NCBI GenBank assembly: GCA_903855995.1
Contig: CAIOAN010000008.1
Span: forward strand, 186,001-250,000
DNA from: an uncultured Opitutia bacterium
GTDB lineage: Bacteria > Verrucomicrobiota > Verrucomicrobiia > Opitutales > UBA953
Length of the DNA: 64,000 nt
Direction of reading: 5' to 3'
Below the pieces are notes generated by a model. The model made no database searches. It was not told where the DNA came from and saw nothing but the letters and a program-made list of their open reading frames with translations. Numbering within the stretch: the first letter of the stretch is position 1; each line of letters opens with the position of its first letter. Shown one piece after another: positions 1 to 11,000 of this stretch. The translations under genes were made by a program, and so were the position numbers.

Positions 1-2
1 CG

Positions 3-1253
3 TTCACGGCCCCGGCTGGCTACGATCCGAAGCAATATGAAGTGCTCGCCCGCGCCTATGCGGCTGGCTGGAAAGAGACTTTTGGAAAATTCGACCTGAT
101 TCCCAACGGCAAGACCGATACGAACAACCACGGCGGCTTCTCTTTCGATAATATCGGCTACAACTACGACTACCCCGAAGCCAGTTACGAACGTCGCCAG
201 GAGATCATCAAGGAACACGAGACCTATCAGAAGGGCCTGCTCTACTTCATCTGCACGGATCCACGCGTCCCGGCCGAAGTCCGCGAGAAGATGCACACCT
301 GGGGCCTTCCCAAGGATGAATTCAAAGACAACGGCAACTGGTCGCACCAAATCTACGTCCGCGAAGCCCGCCGCATGATGGGTGCCTTTGTGATGTCCGA
401 GAACGAACTCACCAAGGTGAAGCCGACCCCGGAGTCGGTCGGCATGGGGTCCTACATGATCGACTCGCACAACACCCAGCGCTACATCACCCCCGAAGGT
501 GCCGTGCAGAACGAAGGCGACATCGGCGTGTCGCCGCGTGGCCCTTACGAGATCGCCTATGGCTCACTCGTCCCCCCAAAAGGACAGGCGACCAACCTGC
601 TCGTGCCCGTCGCCTGCAGCGCGACGCATATCGCTTACGGCTCGATCCGCATGGAGCCCGTCTTCATGATCCTCGGTCAGTCCGCCGCCACAGCCGCCGC
701 GATGGCAATCGATGGCAAGATCACTATCCAGGACGTGCCCTACGCTGACCTCAAGGCCCGACTCCTTGCCGACGGCCAAGTTCTCAGCAAGCCGGTCGAC
801 CTTTCGAAATACCCGGCGGAGTCGGATGACCACTCGGCCTCGCCTCGCCCTCCCGGCATCACGGTCGATGACTCCAATGCCAAACTTACGGGCGATTGGA
901 CCGAAAGCCAGGCCGGCAAAGGCTTCATCGGAGAAGGCTACCGCCATGACAGCAAAGGCACGAAGGGGCCGATGTCCGCCACCTTCTCCACCAGGCTCAC
1001 CAAAGCCGGCAAGTACGAGGTCTTCCTCACGATTATCCCCAACACCAATCGGGCCACCAATGCCAAGGTACGCATCGTCCATGCCGGCGGCCAGACCGAC
1101 CGTGTGGTGAACCTCTCCAAAGGACCCGCCGATCGACTCGTCTCACTGGGCACCTATGAATTTACCGATACGGCAGACGCTCAAGTCATCTTCAGCAACG
1201 AGGGGGCCAACGGCTATGTCGTCATCGACGCGGCAAACTGGCAGGCCCGCTAA
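3..1253 (+). CDS. FAD-dependent oxidoreductase with C-terminal golvesin/xanthan-lyase CBD-like domain (5' truncated by window edge)
   Basis: Frame is open to the window start (FTAPAGYDPKQYEVLARAYAAGW upstream of the called GTG at 42); FAD-oxidoreductase C-terminal motifs (RYITPEGAVQNEGDIGV, MILGQSAATAAAMAID) followed by an all-beta C-terminal domain ending GYVVIDAANW. Confidence 0.7.
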   Translation, partial: FTAPAGYDPKQYEVLARAYAAGWKETFGKFDLIPNGKTDTNNHGGFSFDNIGYNYDYPEASYERRQEIIKEHETYQKGLLYFICTDPRVPAEVREKMHTWGLPKDEFKDNGNWSHQIYVREARRMMGAFVMSENELTKVKPTPESVGMGSYMIDSHNTQRYITPEGAVQNEGDIGVSPRGPYEIAYGSLVPPKGQATNLLVPVACSATHIAYGSIRMEPVFMILGQSAATAAAMAIDGKITIQDVPYADLKARLLADGQVLSKPVDLSKYPAESDDHSASPRPPGITVDDSNAKLTGDWTESQAGKGFIGEGYRHDSKGTKGPMSATFSTRLTKAGKYEVFLTIIPNTNRATNAKVRIVHAGGQTDRVVNLSKGPADRLVSLGTYEFTDTADAQVIFSNEGANGYVVIDAANWQAR

Positions 1254-1314
1254 GGCCTTTTCCTAGAAATCCATTGAAACCCACGGGGTGCAGGGTTGTC
1301 ATAAAGCCCTCCCC

Positions 1315-4300
1315 ATGCGCGTTCTGCCTTTAGTCGCCCCTTTGGTTTTCGCCGGCCTCCTCGGAGCCGCCGAATCCGCTGACACGGTTCGCTTCAATCG
1401 CGACATCCGTCCGATCATGTCGGACACTTGCTTCCACTGTCACGGCTTCGATGCGAAATCCCGCAAAGGCAAACTTCGCCTCGATGTGCGAGACGAAGCC
1501 CTCAAGGCGGGCAAAAGCGGCGCCATCGCCATCGTTCCCGGCAAACCCGAGGAAAGTGAGATTATTAAGCGCATCTTCACCGCCGACGCCGATGACGTGA
1601 TGCCGAACAAGGAGTCCCACAAGACCCTCACGGCCGCCCAGAAGGAACTCTTCCGCCGCTGGGTCGCCCAAGGCGCCGCCTACGAACCGCATTGGGCCTA
1701 CAAGCCGCTCGAAGCCCCCGTCGTCCCCGCCCTGCCCGCCGGAGGCAAGAACCCGATCGATGCTTTCATCGGCGTGAAGCTCGCCGAGAAGAACATCACC
1801 CCTTCCGCGGAAGCCCCGAAGGAACGCCTGCTTCGCCGCGTCGCGCTTGACCTAACCGGACTGCCGCCCACGCCCGCCGAGACCGCCGCCTTCCTGGCCG
1901 ACAACTCTACCGACGCTTATGAGAAGCAGGTCGATCGCCTGCTGGCCTCCCCCCGCTTCGGTGAACGCATGGCGGTCTGGTGGCTGGATATCGCCCGTTT
2001 CGCCGACACGGTCGGTTACCACGGCGACCAGAATCAGCGCATCTTTCCCTACCGCGATTACGTCATCAACGCCTTCAACACCAACAAGCCGTTCGATGTC
2101 TTCACGCGCGAGCAGCTCGCCGGCGACCTGCTCCCCCATCCGACCGAAGAACAGCTTGTCGCCAGCGGCTACAACCGCCTGAACATGATGACCCGCGAAG
2201 GCGGCGCCCAGGTGAAGGAATACCTCGCGAAGTATGGCGCCGAACGTGTCCGCTCCGTATCCAATGCTTGGCTGGGCAGCACCTTCGGCTGTGCCGAGTG
2301 CCACGACCATAAGTTCGATCCGATCAAGTCGGCGGATTTCTATTCCCTGCAGGCATTCTTCGCCGACGTAAAGCAGTGGGGCGTCTACGCGGACTATAAC
2401 TACACCCCGGAACCGGAGCTGAAGGGCGTCGGTAATGACCATCCGTTCTACCCCGAGGTCCGCACCAAGAACGCCTATCGCTCGAAGAAGGATGCCGAGT
2501 TCCGCGCTGAACTCGCATCGCTCTACACTAAGACATTGGCCGAGCAGAAGGACGCGACCGACTTCTCAACTTGGCAGAAAGACATCGCCTCCTTCCTATC
2601 CGCACATCCTACCGGACTACTCTCCCCGGCCGGTACTTTCTTTTTAAAGGCCGCGCCGCCCGCCGCGCCGGCAAAGATGGCCACCAAGGCCCCGGCAAAG
2701 AATCCCGACACCCAGATTGTCGCCAAGAAGCCGGCCGCCCCAGCCCCCGTCGCGTTTGTAGCCGGTGCCTTGATCAAGATGCCCAGGGGGGTCGCTAAAG
2801 GCGAAGACTTCGCCATTACGCTGAACACCGACACCACGCCGATCGCCTCCGTCCGCATCGACCTCCCCAAGGGGTCCATTCCTGCCGACTCGGCCGCGAC
2901 GATCACCGCCCGCTTCGGCATCGTCGACGCCAAGGGCAAGGAACGTCCGGTCGCCTTCCACCTGGCCGATGCCACCCATCGCGAACCGCGTTATAACAGC
3001 AGCTTCGAGCTGACCGATATCAATACGGGTTGGTCCTTGAAGATGCCGGCCGCCGACGTTCATGCGGTCTGGATACTCGACACCCCAGTCACGACCAAGG
3101 CCGATGAGAAGTTTGTCATTCACTTCGAAAGTAACGCCGCGCTGACGCTCAAGGCCTCGGTCTCTCCGCTCTCGCACGACGACCCCTTGAAGGTGACCTC
3201 GCCAGAAACTCTCGCCGCCGCCATGGATGCGCGGCTCACGACTGACTCCGTCGCCCTCTACCTGAACTCCCGCGGCACCGATCGCGTCACCCTTGAAAAG
3301 AGCCGTATGCTGACCACCACGATTCGTCGCCAATACGACGGCTACGCCTGGTCGATGGTCACCCAAGCCACCAAACCGCTCACGGTCCGGGTACTACCTC
3401 GTGGCAACTTCCTCGACGAGACCGGCCTGGTCGTCCTGCCCACGACGCCTTCGTTCCTACCTGGCCTTCGCACGAGCACCGAACAGAAGCGCCTGACCCG
3501 CCTCGACCTTGCCGATTGGATTAACTCCAAGGATAACCCCATCACCGCCCGCACGGTGATGAACCGTCTCTGGCAGATCTTCCACGGCACCGGCTTGAGT
3601 GCCGGCCTCGACGACCTCGGCTCACAAGGCGAACTGCCTTCGCATCCGGAACTACTTGAATGGCTCTCCCTTGAATTCCGCGACAAGGGATGGGACGTGA
3701 AGAAAATGGTGCGCCTGATGGTCACCAGCCGCACCTACCGCCAGGGTAGCAGCCTGCGATCTGAGTTAAAGGAGGCCGATCCGAATAACCGCCTACTCGC
3801 CTCGCAGAACCCTCGCCGCCTTGATGCCGAATTCGTCCGCGACAACGCCCTCTTCGTTGCGGGGCTCCTTAACATCGCGGATGTCGGCGGACCCAGCGTG
3901 AAGCCCTACCAACCCGAAGGCTACTACGAGCCGATGCAGTTCCCGAACCGCACGTATCTCGCGAGCAAGGACTCCGACCAGTGGCGCCGAGGACTCTACA
4001 TGCATTGGCAACGTATGTACCTGCACCCGATGTTGATCAACTTCGATGCCCCTTCGCGCGATGAGTGCACCGCACTCCGTAACTACAGTAACACCCCGCA
4101 ACAGGCCCTGACGCTCCTCAACGACCCGACGTTCGTGGAAGCTGCCCGTGGCATGGCCAGCCGACTGGTCACCCTGCCCGCCGGCGACCGCCTAAGCCAA
4201 GGCTTCCGCCTTGCGATGGGCCGCGACGTCAAAGCGGCCGAACGTCCTTCGATGGAAAAGCTCATCGGCGATCAGACGGCTTATTATAAGTCCAACCCCG

Positions 4301-4428
4301 CCGAAGCCGCCAAACTGCTCAAGGTCGGCTTCAGCCCGACGCCGGCCGGCGACCCAGCCGAACTCGCCGCCTGGACGCAGGCGTGCCGCGTCCTCCTCAA
4401 TTCCCACGAAGCGATCACCCGCTACTAA
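1315..4428 (+). CDS. PSCyt1-DUF1549-DUF1553 domain protein (planctomycete-type cytochrome)
   Basis: Signal peptide MRVLPLVAPLVFAGLLGAAES; CFHCHG heme-type motif in N-terminal PSCyt1 (VRFNRDIRPIMSDTCFHCHG); CAECHDHKFDP in DUF1549; DUF1553 C-terminus (NPITARTVMNRLWQIFHGTGL). ORF opens at 1288 but M at 1315 is a better start. Confidence 0.9.
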   Translation: MRVLPLVAPLVFAGLLGAAESADTVRFNRDIRPIMSDTCFHCHGFDAKSRKGKLRLDVRDEALKAGKSGAIAIVPGKPEESEIIKRIFTADADDVMPNKESHKTLTAAQKELFRRWVAQGAAYEPHWAYKPLEAPVVPALPAGGKNPIDAFIGVKLAEKNITPSAEAPKERLLRRVALDLTGLPPTPAETAAFLADNSTDAYEKQVDRLLASPRFGERMAVWWLDIARFADTVGYHGDQNQRIFPYRDYVINAFNTNKPFDVFTREQLAGDLLPHPTEEQLVASGYNRLNMMTREGGAQVKEYLAKYGAERVRSVSNAWLGSTFGCAECHDHKFDPIKSADFYSLQAFFADVKQWGVYADYNYTPEPELKGVGNDHPFYPEVRTKNAYRSKKDAEFRAELASLYTKTLAEQKDATDFSTWQKDIASFLSAHPTGLLSPAGTFFLKAAPPAAPAKMATKAPAKNPDTQIVAKKPAAPAPVAFVAGALIKMPRGVAKGEDFAITLNTDTTPIASVRIDLPKGSIPADSAATITARFGIVDAKGKERPVAFHLADATHREPRYNSSFELTDINTGWSLKMPAADVHAVWILDTPVTTKADEKFVIHFESNAALTLKASVSPLSHDDPLKVTSPETLAAAMDARLTTDSVALYLNSRGTDRVTLEKSRMLTTTIRRQYDGYAWSMVTQATKPLTVRVLPRGNFLDETGLVVLPTTPSFLPGLRTSTEQKRLTRLDLADWINSKDNPITARTVMNRLWQIFHGTGLSAGLDDLGSQGELPSHPELLEWLSLEFRDKGWDVKKMVRLMVTSRTYRQGSSLRSELKEADPNNRLLASQNPRRLDAEFVRDNALFVAGLLNIADVGGPSVKPYQPEGYYEPMQFPNRTYLASKDSDQWRRGLYMHWQRMYLHPMLINFDAPSRDECTALRNYSNTPQQALTLLNDPTFVEAARGMASRLVTLPAGDRLSQGFRLAMGRDVKAAERPSMEKLIGDQTAYYKSNPAEAAKLLKVGFSPTPAGDPAELAAWTQACRVLLNSHEAITRY

Positions 4429-4432
4429 GATC

Positions 4433-5869
4433 ATGCGCCCTTACGACCCCGTCGCCCACGCTCTGTCGATCAATCGACGCAGCTTCCTCACCAAGAGCGC
4501 CTACGGCCTCGGCAGCGCCGCCTTCGCGATGCTTGCTGCCAAGCACGGCATGGGCGGACTTCAAGCCGCCACCTTCTCAAAGGGAGTACTCCAGAAGCCT
4601 GATCTACCCGTCAAGGCGAAGCGCGTCATCTTCCTCTGCATGGCCGGCGGCCCTCCGCACCTCGAGTTATTCGACAACAAGCCGGTCCTGAAGAGCCTGC
4701 ACGGGCAGGCCTTCCCGGAGTCGTTCACCAAGGGTAAGCAGATCGCCCAGCTCCAGAACACGGTCCTCAAGGCCCGCGGCGGTTCCTTTGAATTCAAGAA
4801 GTGGGGCAAGTCCGGCATGGAACTGACCGATATTTTCCCGCACATCGGTTCGGTCGCCGATGATCTCTGCGTCGTCCGCTCGCTGAAGACGGAGCAGATC
4901 AACCACGACACGGCCCACGCCTTCTTCAACACAGGCTCGATTATTAAAGGTCGCCCGAGCATGGGGTCATGGCTCCTCTACGGTCTTGGGGCCGAAACCG
5001 AGAACCTGCCGGGCTACATCGTCCTGACCTCCACCGGCCGCACCGGCCAGCAACCCATTTCGTCACGCCAATGGTCCAGCGGCGTCCTGCCGAGCAAGTA
5101 TCAGGGCATTCAATTCCAGTCCAAGGGCGAAGCGGTCCACTACATCGGCAACCCTGAAGGCGTCTGTCAGAGCACCCAGCGCCAGGTCATCGACGAGATC
5201 CGGCGCCTGAACGGCCAGCTCGCCGAAGAGACCGTCGACCCCGAGATTGCCACGCGCGTCGCCCAGTATGAGATGGCCTTCAAGATGCAGTCGAGCGTCC
5301 CCGAGTTGCTCGACTTCAAGAGCGAATCTGCGAAGACGCTCGAAAACTACGGCATCAAAGAAGTCGGCGACGGCTCCTTCGCCTCTAACTGCCTCATGGC
5401 CCGCCGCCTCGCTGAACGCGGCGTGCGCATGATCCAACTCTACCACCGCGCCTGGGACCTTCACGGCAACCTCGACAATGGCATGAAGATGGGCGCTGAA
5501 GACGTCGACAAGGCCACGGGCGCACTCATCCGCGACCTCAAGGAACGCGGCATGCTCGACGACACGCTCATCCTCTGGGGCGGCGAATTCGGCCGCACTC
5601 CGATGGGCCAAGGCACGGGCCGCGATCACCACATCGCCGGCTACTCGGTCTTCCTCGCCGGCGGCGGGATCAAGGCCGGCACCACCTACGGCGCGACTGA
5701 CGAACTCGGCTACAACGCCGTCGATAACGTCGTCGATGTCCATGACCTGCACGCCACGATGCTCGCCCTGATGGGCATCGATCACCACCGCCTGAACGTG
5801 AAATACCAAGGCCTCGATGTCCGCCTGACGGGCATCGCCGGCAAGGTGGTCAAAGGCATCATGGCCTGA
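4433..5869 (+). CDS. DUF1501 domain-containing protein, Tat-like signal
   Basis: NRRSFLTKSAYGLGSAAFA Tat-like motif; FLCMAGGPPHLELFDNKP, GEFGRTPMGQGTGRDHH typical of DUF1501. Start trimmed from 4211 to ATG 4433, directly after the upstream gene. Confidence 0.9.
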   Translation: MRPYDPVAHALSINRRSFLTKSAYGLGSAAFAMLAAKHGMGGLQAATFSKGVLQKPDLPVKAKRVIFLCMAGGPPHLELFDNKPVLKSLHGQAFPESFTKGKQIAQLQNTVLKARGGSFEFKKWGKSGMELTDIFPHIGSVADDLCVVRSLKTEQINHDTAHAFFNTGSIIKGRPSMGSWLLYGLGAETENLPGYIVLTSTGRTGQQPISSRQWSSGVLPSKYQGIQFQSKGEAVHYIGNPEGVCQSTQRQVIDEIRRLNGQLAEETVDPEIATRVAQYEMAFKMQSSVPELLDFKSESAKTLENYGIKEVGDGSFASNCLMARRLAERGVRMIQLYHRAWDLHGNLDNGMKMGAEDVDKATGALIRDLKERGMLDDTLILWGGEFGRTPMGQGTGRDHHIAGYSVFLAGGGIKAGTTYGATDELGYNAVDNVVDVHDLHATMLALMGIDHHRLNVKYQGLDVRLTGIAGKVVKGIMA

Positions 5870-5887
5870 GCGGTAAACGACACTTAT

Positions 5888-5911
5888 ACGCCGTTAAAAT
5901 TCGGCGTTTTT
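5888..5911 (+). terminator. Putative rho-independent terminator
   Basis: ACGCCG-TTAAAATT-CGGCGT stem followed by T-run just downstream of the DUF1501 stop codon. Confidence 0.6.
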
Positions 5912-5947
5912 CCTTCATAGGTGGAGGCGAAGTTGTAAGTTCAAGGC

Positions 5948-6604
5948 ATGCACCCCGCACGCCTCCCCCTCGTGGCCGCCCTCTTGCTGGCGGCCGTTGT
6001 CCATGTCTTCGCCGCCGATGCTATCGCGCCTACGGCCAAGATCGAGCTCTTCAACGGCAAGGACACCGTTGGCTGGGTGGTCTTCCCTGAAGCAACCTCC
6101 AAGGACACCTGGAGCATCAAGGACGGCCTGCTCGTCTGCTCTGGGAAACCCAACGGCTTCCTGCGCACCGAGAAGAGCTACAAGCAGTATCGCTTCACGG
6201 TCGAATGGCGCTTCACCAAGGCTGGCAACACCGGCGTGATCGTCCACATGACCCCTCCGGACGCCGTCTGGCCGAAGAGCATCGAGTGCCAGGGCATGCA
6301 CGAACGCCAGGGAGATTTCTATTTCTGGAACGGCGCCACGGTCAAAGACGGCACGGAGATCAAGAATAAGAAAACCGGCGAGGTGCGCGGCTATCGTATC
6401 GGGCGCCCCGGCGAAAGCGCCGAGAAGCCCGTCGGCGAGTGGAACACCTTTACCTGCGTCTGCGACAAGAACGGCGTCACGATCATCGTTAACGGCAAGG
6501 AAGTAAACAAGGCCGCCGGCGCCAACCTCAGCGAAGGCTTCATCGGCCTCCAGGTCGAAGGCGCCGCCTTCGAGGTGAAGCGCTGCACCCTCGAACCCCT
6601 CTAA
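5948..6604 (+). CDS. DUF1080 (3-keto-disaccharide hydrolase) domain protein
   Basis: LFNGKDTVGW, WSIKDGLLVCSG, GEWNTFTCVCDKNGVTIIVNGKEVN, GFIGLQVEGAAFEVKRC; signal peptide. Confidence 0.85.
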   Translation: MHPARLPLVAALLLAAVVHVFAADAIAPTAKIELFNGKDTVGWVVFPEATSKDTWSIKDGLLVCSGKPNGFLRTEKSYKQYRFTVEWRFTKAGNTGVIVHMTPPDAVWPKSIECQGMHERQGDFYFWNGATVKDGTEIKNKKTGEVRGYRIGRPGESAEKPVGEWNTFTCVCDKNGVTIIVNGKEVNKAAGANLSEGFIGLQVEGAAFEVKRCTLEPL

Positions 6605-6642
6605 GTAACAACCCCACCCCTAACCCCTATCCCTCCTTCGTC

Positions 6643-7938
6643 ATGCGCCTCCTCACCACCCTCCTCGCCGTCGCAGCTTCCGCTCTCTTTGCGGATTCCC
6701 CGCCCGCCGGCTTCACCCCGTTGTTCAACGGTAAAGACCTCGCCGGCTGGCATGGCTACAATCCTCACTCGGTCGCGAAGCTGACCGGCGAAAAGAAGGA
6801 CGCCATGCTGCAGAAAATGCGCGATGAATTCCCGCAGCATTGGTCGATCAAGGACGGCGAGCTGTTCAACCCCGGCACCGGCGCGTATGCGACGACTGAC
6901 AAGGAATACGGCGACATTGAATTAGTCTTGGAGTACAACATGGCCCCGCTCGGCGACTCCGGAGTCTACCTGCGCGCCTGCCCCCAAGTCCAGATCTGGG
7001 ACCCGGCTAACCCCAAGGAAGTCAAGAACGGGGCCCAGCTCGGCTCCGGCGCCCTCTGGAACAACAGCAAAGGTGCCGCCGGCAAGGACCCCTTGGTCCT
7101 CGCTGACAAAGCCCCTGGCGAATGGAATACGATGCGCATCCTGATGGTCGGCTCCCGCGTCAGCGTCTGGCTCAACGGCAAGCAGACCGTCGACCACGCC
7201 ATCCTAGAAAACTATTATGACCGCAAATCCGCCATCCCGGCCAAGGGTCCGATCTGCCTCCAAACCCACGGCGCCTCCATCCGCTGGCGCAATATCGCCG
7301 TACGCGAAATCGGCGGCGAAGAAGCCAACAAGATCCTGGCCTCCCACGGCACCACTGGCTTCCACTCGATCTTCAACGGCAAGGACCTGACCGACTGGCA
7401 GGGCGCGGTGAGCGAATACGAAGTCGTCGACGGAGCCATCTACTGCAAACCCAAGAAGGGCGGCAACCTGTACCACAAGGACGACCTGAAGGACTTCTCC
7501 GTGCGCTCCGAAATCAAAATCCCCGTCGGCGGTAACAACGGCTTCTGCATTCGCTACCCCGGAAAAGGTAACACGGCCTACGTCGGCATGTGCGAGATCC
7601 AGGTACTCGACGACAACTATGACAAAGTGAAAGGCAAGATCGACCCCCGCCAGGTCCATGGCTCCGCGTACGGCATGGTCGCCGCCCAGCGCGGCTACCA
7701 ACGCCCAATCGGCGAATGGAACTTCGAAGAAGTTACCGTCGTCGGCCCGACCATCAAAGTTGAGCTCAACGGCTACCTCATCCTCGATTGCGATCTCTCG
7801 AAGGTCGACATGGCCACGGTCATGGCCAAGAGCGCCCACCCCGGCAAAGACAACACGCACGGTTACTTCGGCTTTGCCGGCCACAGCGACCCGGTTGGCT
7901 TCCGCAACCTGTCGGTGAAGGTCATCGACGCAAAGTAA
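6643..7938 (+). CDS. Tandem two-domain DUF1080 (3-keto-disaccharide hydrolase) protein
   Basis: Two copies of the DUF1080 signature: LFNGKDLAGWHGYN... and IFNGKDLTDWQGAVS...; signal peptide MRLLTTLLAVAASALFA. Confidence 0.88.
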   Translation: MRLLTTLLAVAASALFADSPPAGFTPLFNGKDLAGWHGYNPHSVAKLTGEKKDAMLQKMRDEFPQHWSIKDGELFNPGTGAYATTDKEYGDIELVLEYNMAPLGDSGVYLRACPQVQIWDPANPKEVKNGAQLGSGALWNNSKGAAGKDPLVLADKAPGEWNTMRILMVGSRVSVWLNGKQTVDHAILENYYDRKSAIPAKGPICLQTHGASIRWRNIAVREIGGEEANKILASHGTTGFHSIFNGKDLTDWQGAVSEYEVVDGAIYCKPKKGGNLYHKDDLKDFSVRSEIKIPVGGNNGFCIRYPGKGNTAYVGMCEIQVLDDNYDKVKGKIDPRQVHGSAYGMVAAQRGYQRPIGEWNFEEVTVVGPTIKVELNGYLILDCDLSKVDMATVMAKSAHPGKDNTHGYFGFAGHSDPVGFRNLSVKVIDAK

Positions 7939-7960
7939 GTTGCCTTCCATCGGCCTTTCA

Positions 7961-7987
7961 AAAACCCCTCGAAAGAGGGGTTTTTTA
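7961..7987 (+). terminator. Rho-independent terminator
   Basis: AAAACCCCTC-GAAA-GAGGGGTTTTTT immediately after the DUF1080 gene. Confidence 0.8.
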
Positions 7988-8045
7988 TTAACTGCACATT
8001 GCTATGCCCCAACGAGGGTCTTAATTATCTTCCCTCGCAAGCCCC

Positions 8046-11000
8046 ATGCGCCCTTACCACCCACTTCTCGCCGTCGTCGGCGTCTTGCTCTTTGCGTCCG
8101 CACCGGCCGCTGAACGCGTCGAGTTCAACCGCGATATCCGCCCGATCTTCTCCGACACCTGCTTCGCCTGCCACGGACCCGACGAGAATAAGATGAAGGG
8201 GAAGCTGCGGCTGGATTCCCTGGCAGCGGCGCAGCGTGGCGGAAAATCCGGAGATGCGGCGATTGTCCCGGGTCATCCCGAAAAAAGCGTGGTGATGAAA
8301 CGTCTGCTGGCCATCGATGCTGACGACCACATGCCTCCGGCGGACTTCCACAAAGTCCTCAGCAAGGCGCAGGTCGAGACGGTGCGCCTCTGGATTCAGC
8401 AAGGTGCTGAATACCAGGGCCACTGGGCTTTCCAGCCCCCCAAGAAGCCCTCCCTGCCAGCCATCCCGACGGGCGGCAACGCGATCGACGCCTTCCTGGC
8501 CAAGAATCTTTCCGCCAAAGGACTGACACCCAACGGAGATGCACCCAGGGCCACCCTGCTCCGCCGAGCTGCGCTTGATCTCACGGGTCTACCCCCGACG
8601 GATAGCGACCGACAAACTTTCCTCGCCGACAACTCCGCCGAGGCCTGGTCCAAGGCCATCGACCGTCTCATGGCCTCGCCGCACTACGGCGAGAACATGG
8701 CGATGCAGTGGCTCGACTTCGCCCGCTACGCCGATTCCAACGGCTTCCAGAGCGACACCCAGCGCACGATGTGGCCCTACCGCGATTGGGTCATCAAGGC
8801 CTTCAACGACAATAAGCCCTTCGATCAATTCACCGTCGAGCAACTCGCCGGCGACCTGCTCCGGAACCCCACTCGCGATCAAATCGTCGCGACCGCCTTC
8901 CACCGTAATCATCGCCTGAACGGCGAAGGAGGCCGCATCGTCGAAGAATGGTTCGCCGAAAACATCATCGACCGCATCGAGACAACGGGTTCCACCTGGA
9001 TGGCGCTGACGATGAACTGTTGCCGCTGCCACGACCACAAATACGACCCGATCTCGCAGAAAGAATTCTATCAGTTCTTCGCCTACTTTAATTCAAACGA
9101 CGAAAGCGGCGTCCTGGGTGAATTCGGCGGCTCTGGCACAACCCGGCGCGGAGGCAATACGCCACCGATGATACCGTTGCCGACCGACGAACAGCAGCAG
9201 AAGATTAATGCGACTACGGCGGGGCTCGCCGCCGCGGAAGCCACCCTCAAGGCCATCCCCACCTCCCAGCCGGAGTTCTTCGCCAAGTGGCTCGAACGCC
9301 AGCGTGCCGCCTTCTCCAAGGAAGGCGTCGCCTGGCAACCGCTCGACGGTGAAAAAGTCAGCGCCCAAGAGAACGCCGAATTCAAGCGCCTCGACGACGG
9401 CTCTTGGTTGGTCTCCGGCGGCACCGCCGCCAAGGAAACCTACACCGTCGAGGCCACCCCGACAGCCAGCCTCCTCACCGCGATCCGCCTCGAGGCCCTG
9501 CCAGATGACTCACTACCCAACAAGAGCCTCGGCCGAGCCTTCAACGGGAATTTCGTGCTCAGTGGCATCGACATCCGACTGATTACAGCCGACGGCAAGA
9601 CGACCCCCCTTCCGCTCGCCAAAGCCGAATCCGATTTCGACCAACCCGGCTGGAGTATCGCCAAACTTGCGCCCGCTCCGATGGTCAAGGGTAAGGCGAA
9701 GAAAGCCGACACTGCCAAGGCTGGCTGGGCCATCGGCGGCAATGTCGCCGAGAACCGCGTCCCGCGTAAGGCGATCTTCACCATCGCTCCGACCTTGATC
9801 CCAACCGGATCAAAACTGCTCGTCGTCCTGCATCATGATGCCGTCGCCACCCATAGCATCGGTCGCTTTCGCCTCAACACCTCCTCGCAGGACGCCAAGT
9901 TGCTCTCCCTCAAGACGGATGCCGCCGCCGAGGCCGCCCGCCGCTTGCTTGCCAAACCGGCCGACCAAATCACGCCAGCTGACCGGAAGTCCCTGGAAAA
10001 ACTCTTTGCCGACAGCCCGGAACACCCGCGCTTTCAGGCAACGGCTAAAGTATCCGCCGCCAAGACCGCGCTCGACGCCGCCCAAAGCGCCCCGATTTCC
10101 GTGATGGTGATGAAGGAAATCGAAAAGCCACGCGACGCCTTCGTTCTGATCCGAGGCGAGTATGACAAAATCGGACCGAAGGTGGAACGAAAACTCCCCG
10201 CCTTCCTCCCACCCCTGCCCGCCGGCGAACCAAACAACCGCCTCGGCTTCGCCCGCTGGCTCGTCAGCGGTGAGCATCCTCTCACCGCGCGCGTCTGGGT
10301 TAATCGCGCCTGGGAACGCTTCTTCGGCATCGGCCTGGTCAAGACCTCCGAGAATTTCGGCTCACAGGCCGAATGGCCCAGCAACCCCGAGCTGCTCGAC
10401 TGGCTCGCCGTCGAATTCGTCGACCGAAAGTGGGACATGAAAGCGATGCAGAAGCTAATCATGACCAGCGCCGCTTATCGCCGCAGTGCCGCCGTGACTG
10501 CGGACATGCTGGAGAAAGACCCCGATAATCGCCTGCTGGCCCGCGGCCCGCGATTCCGACTACCCGCTGAAATCATCCGCGATCAAGCCCTCTCGATTTC
10601 CGGCCTGCTCGTCGACAAACAAGGCGGCCCCAGCGTCAAACCCTACATGCCCGAAGCAGTCTGGGACGAGACCAGCGTCTACGGCGACATGCGTAATTAC
10701 AAGGCCGACAAAGATGAAGGCCTCTATCGACGCTCGCTGTATACAATCTGGAAACGCACAGCCGCGCCCCCGACGATGCTGCTCTTCGATTCCTCTGGCC
10801 GTGAAGTCTGTACGGTGAAACGCTCCCGCTCCAACACGCCGATGCAGGCGCTCTCCCTGCTCAACGAAGTCACGTTCGTCGAAGCCGCACGCAAACTCGC
10901 CGAACAATCCCTCCGTCAGCCCGGCGACAACGACGCCAAACTGGCCTGGACCTTCCGCAAGGTGGTCCGCCGCGACGCCACCTCGGCCGAAATCGCCGTG

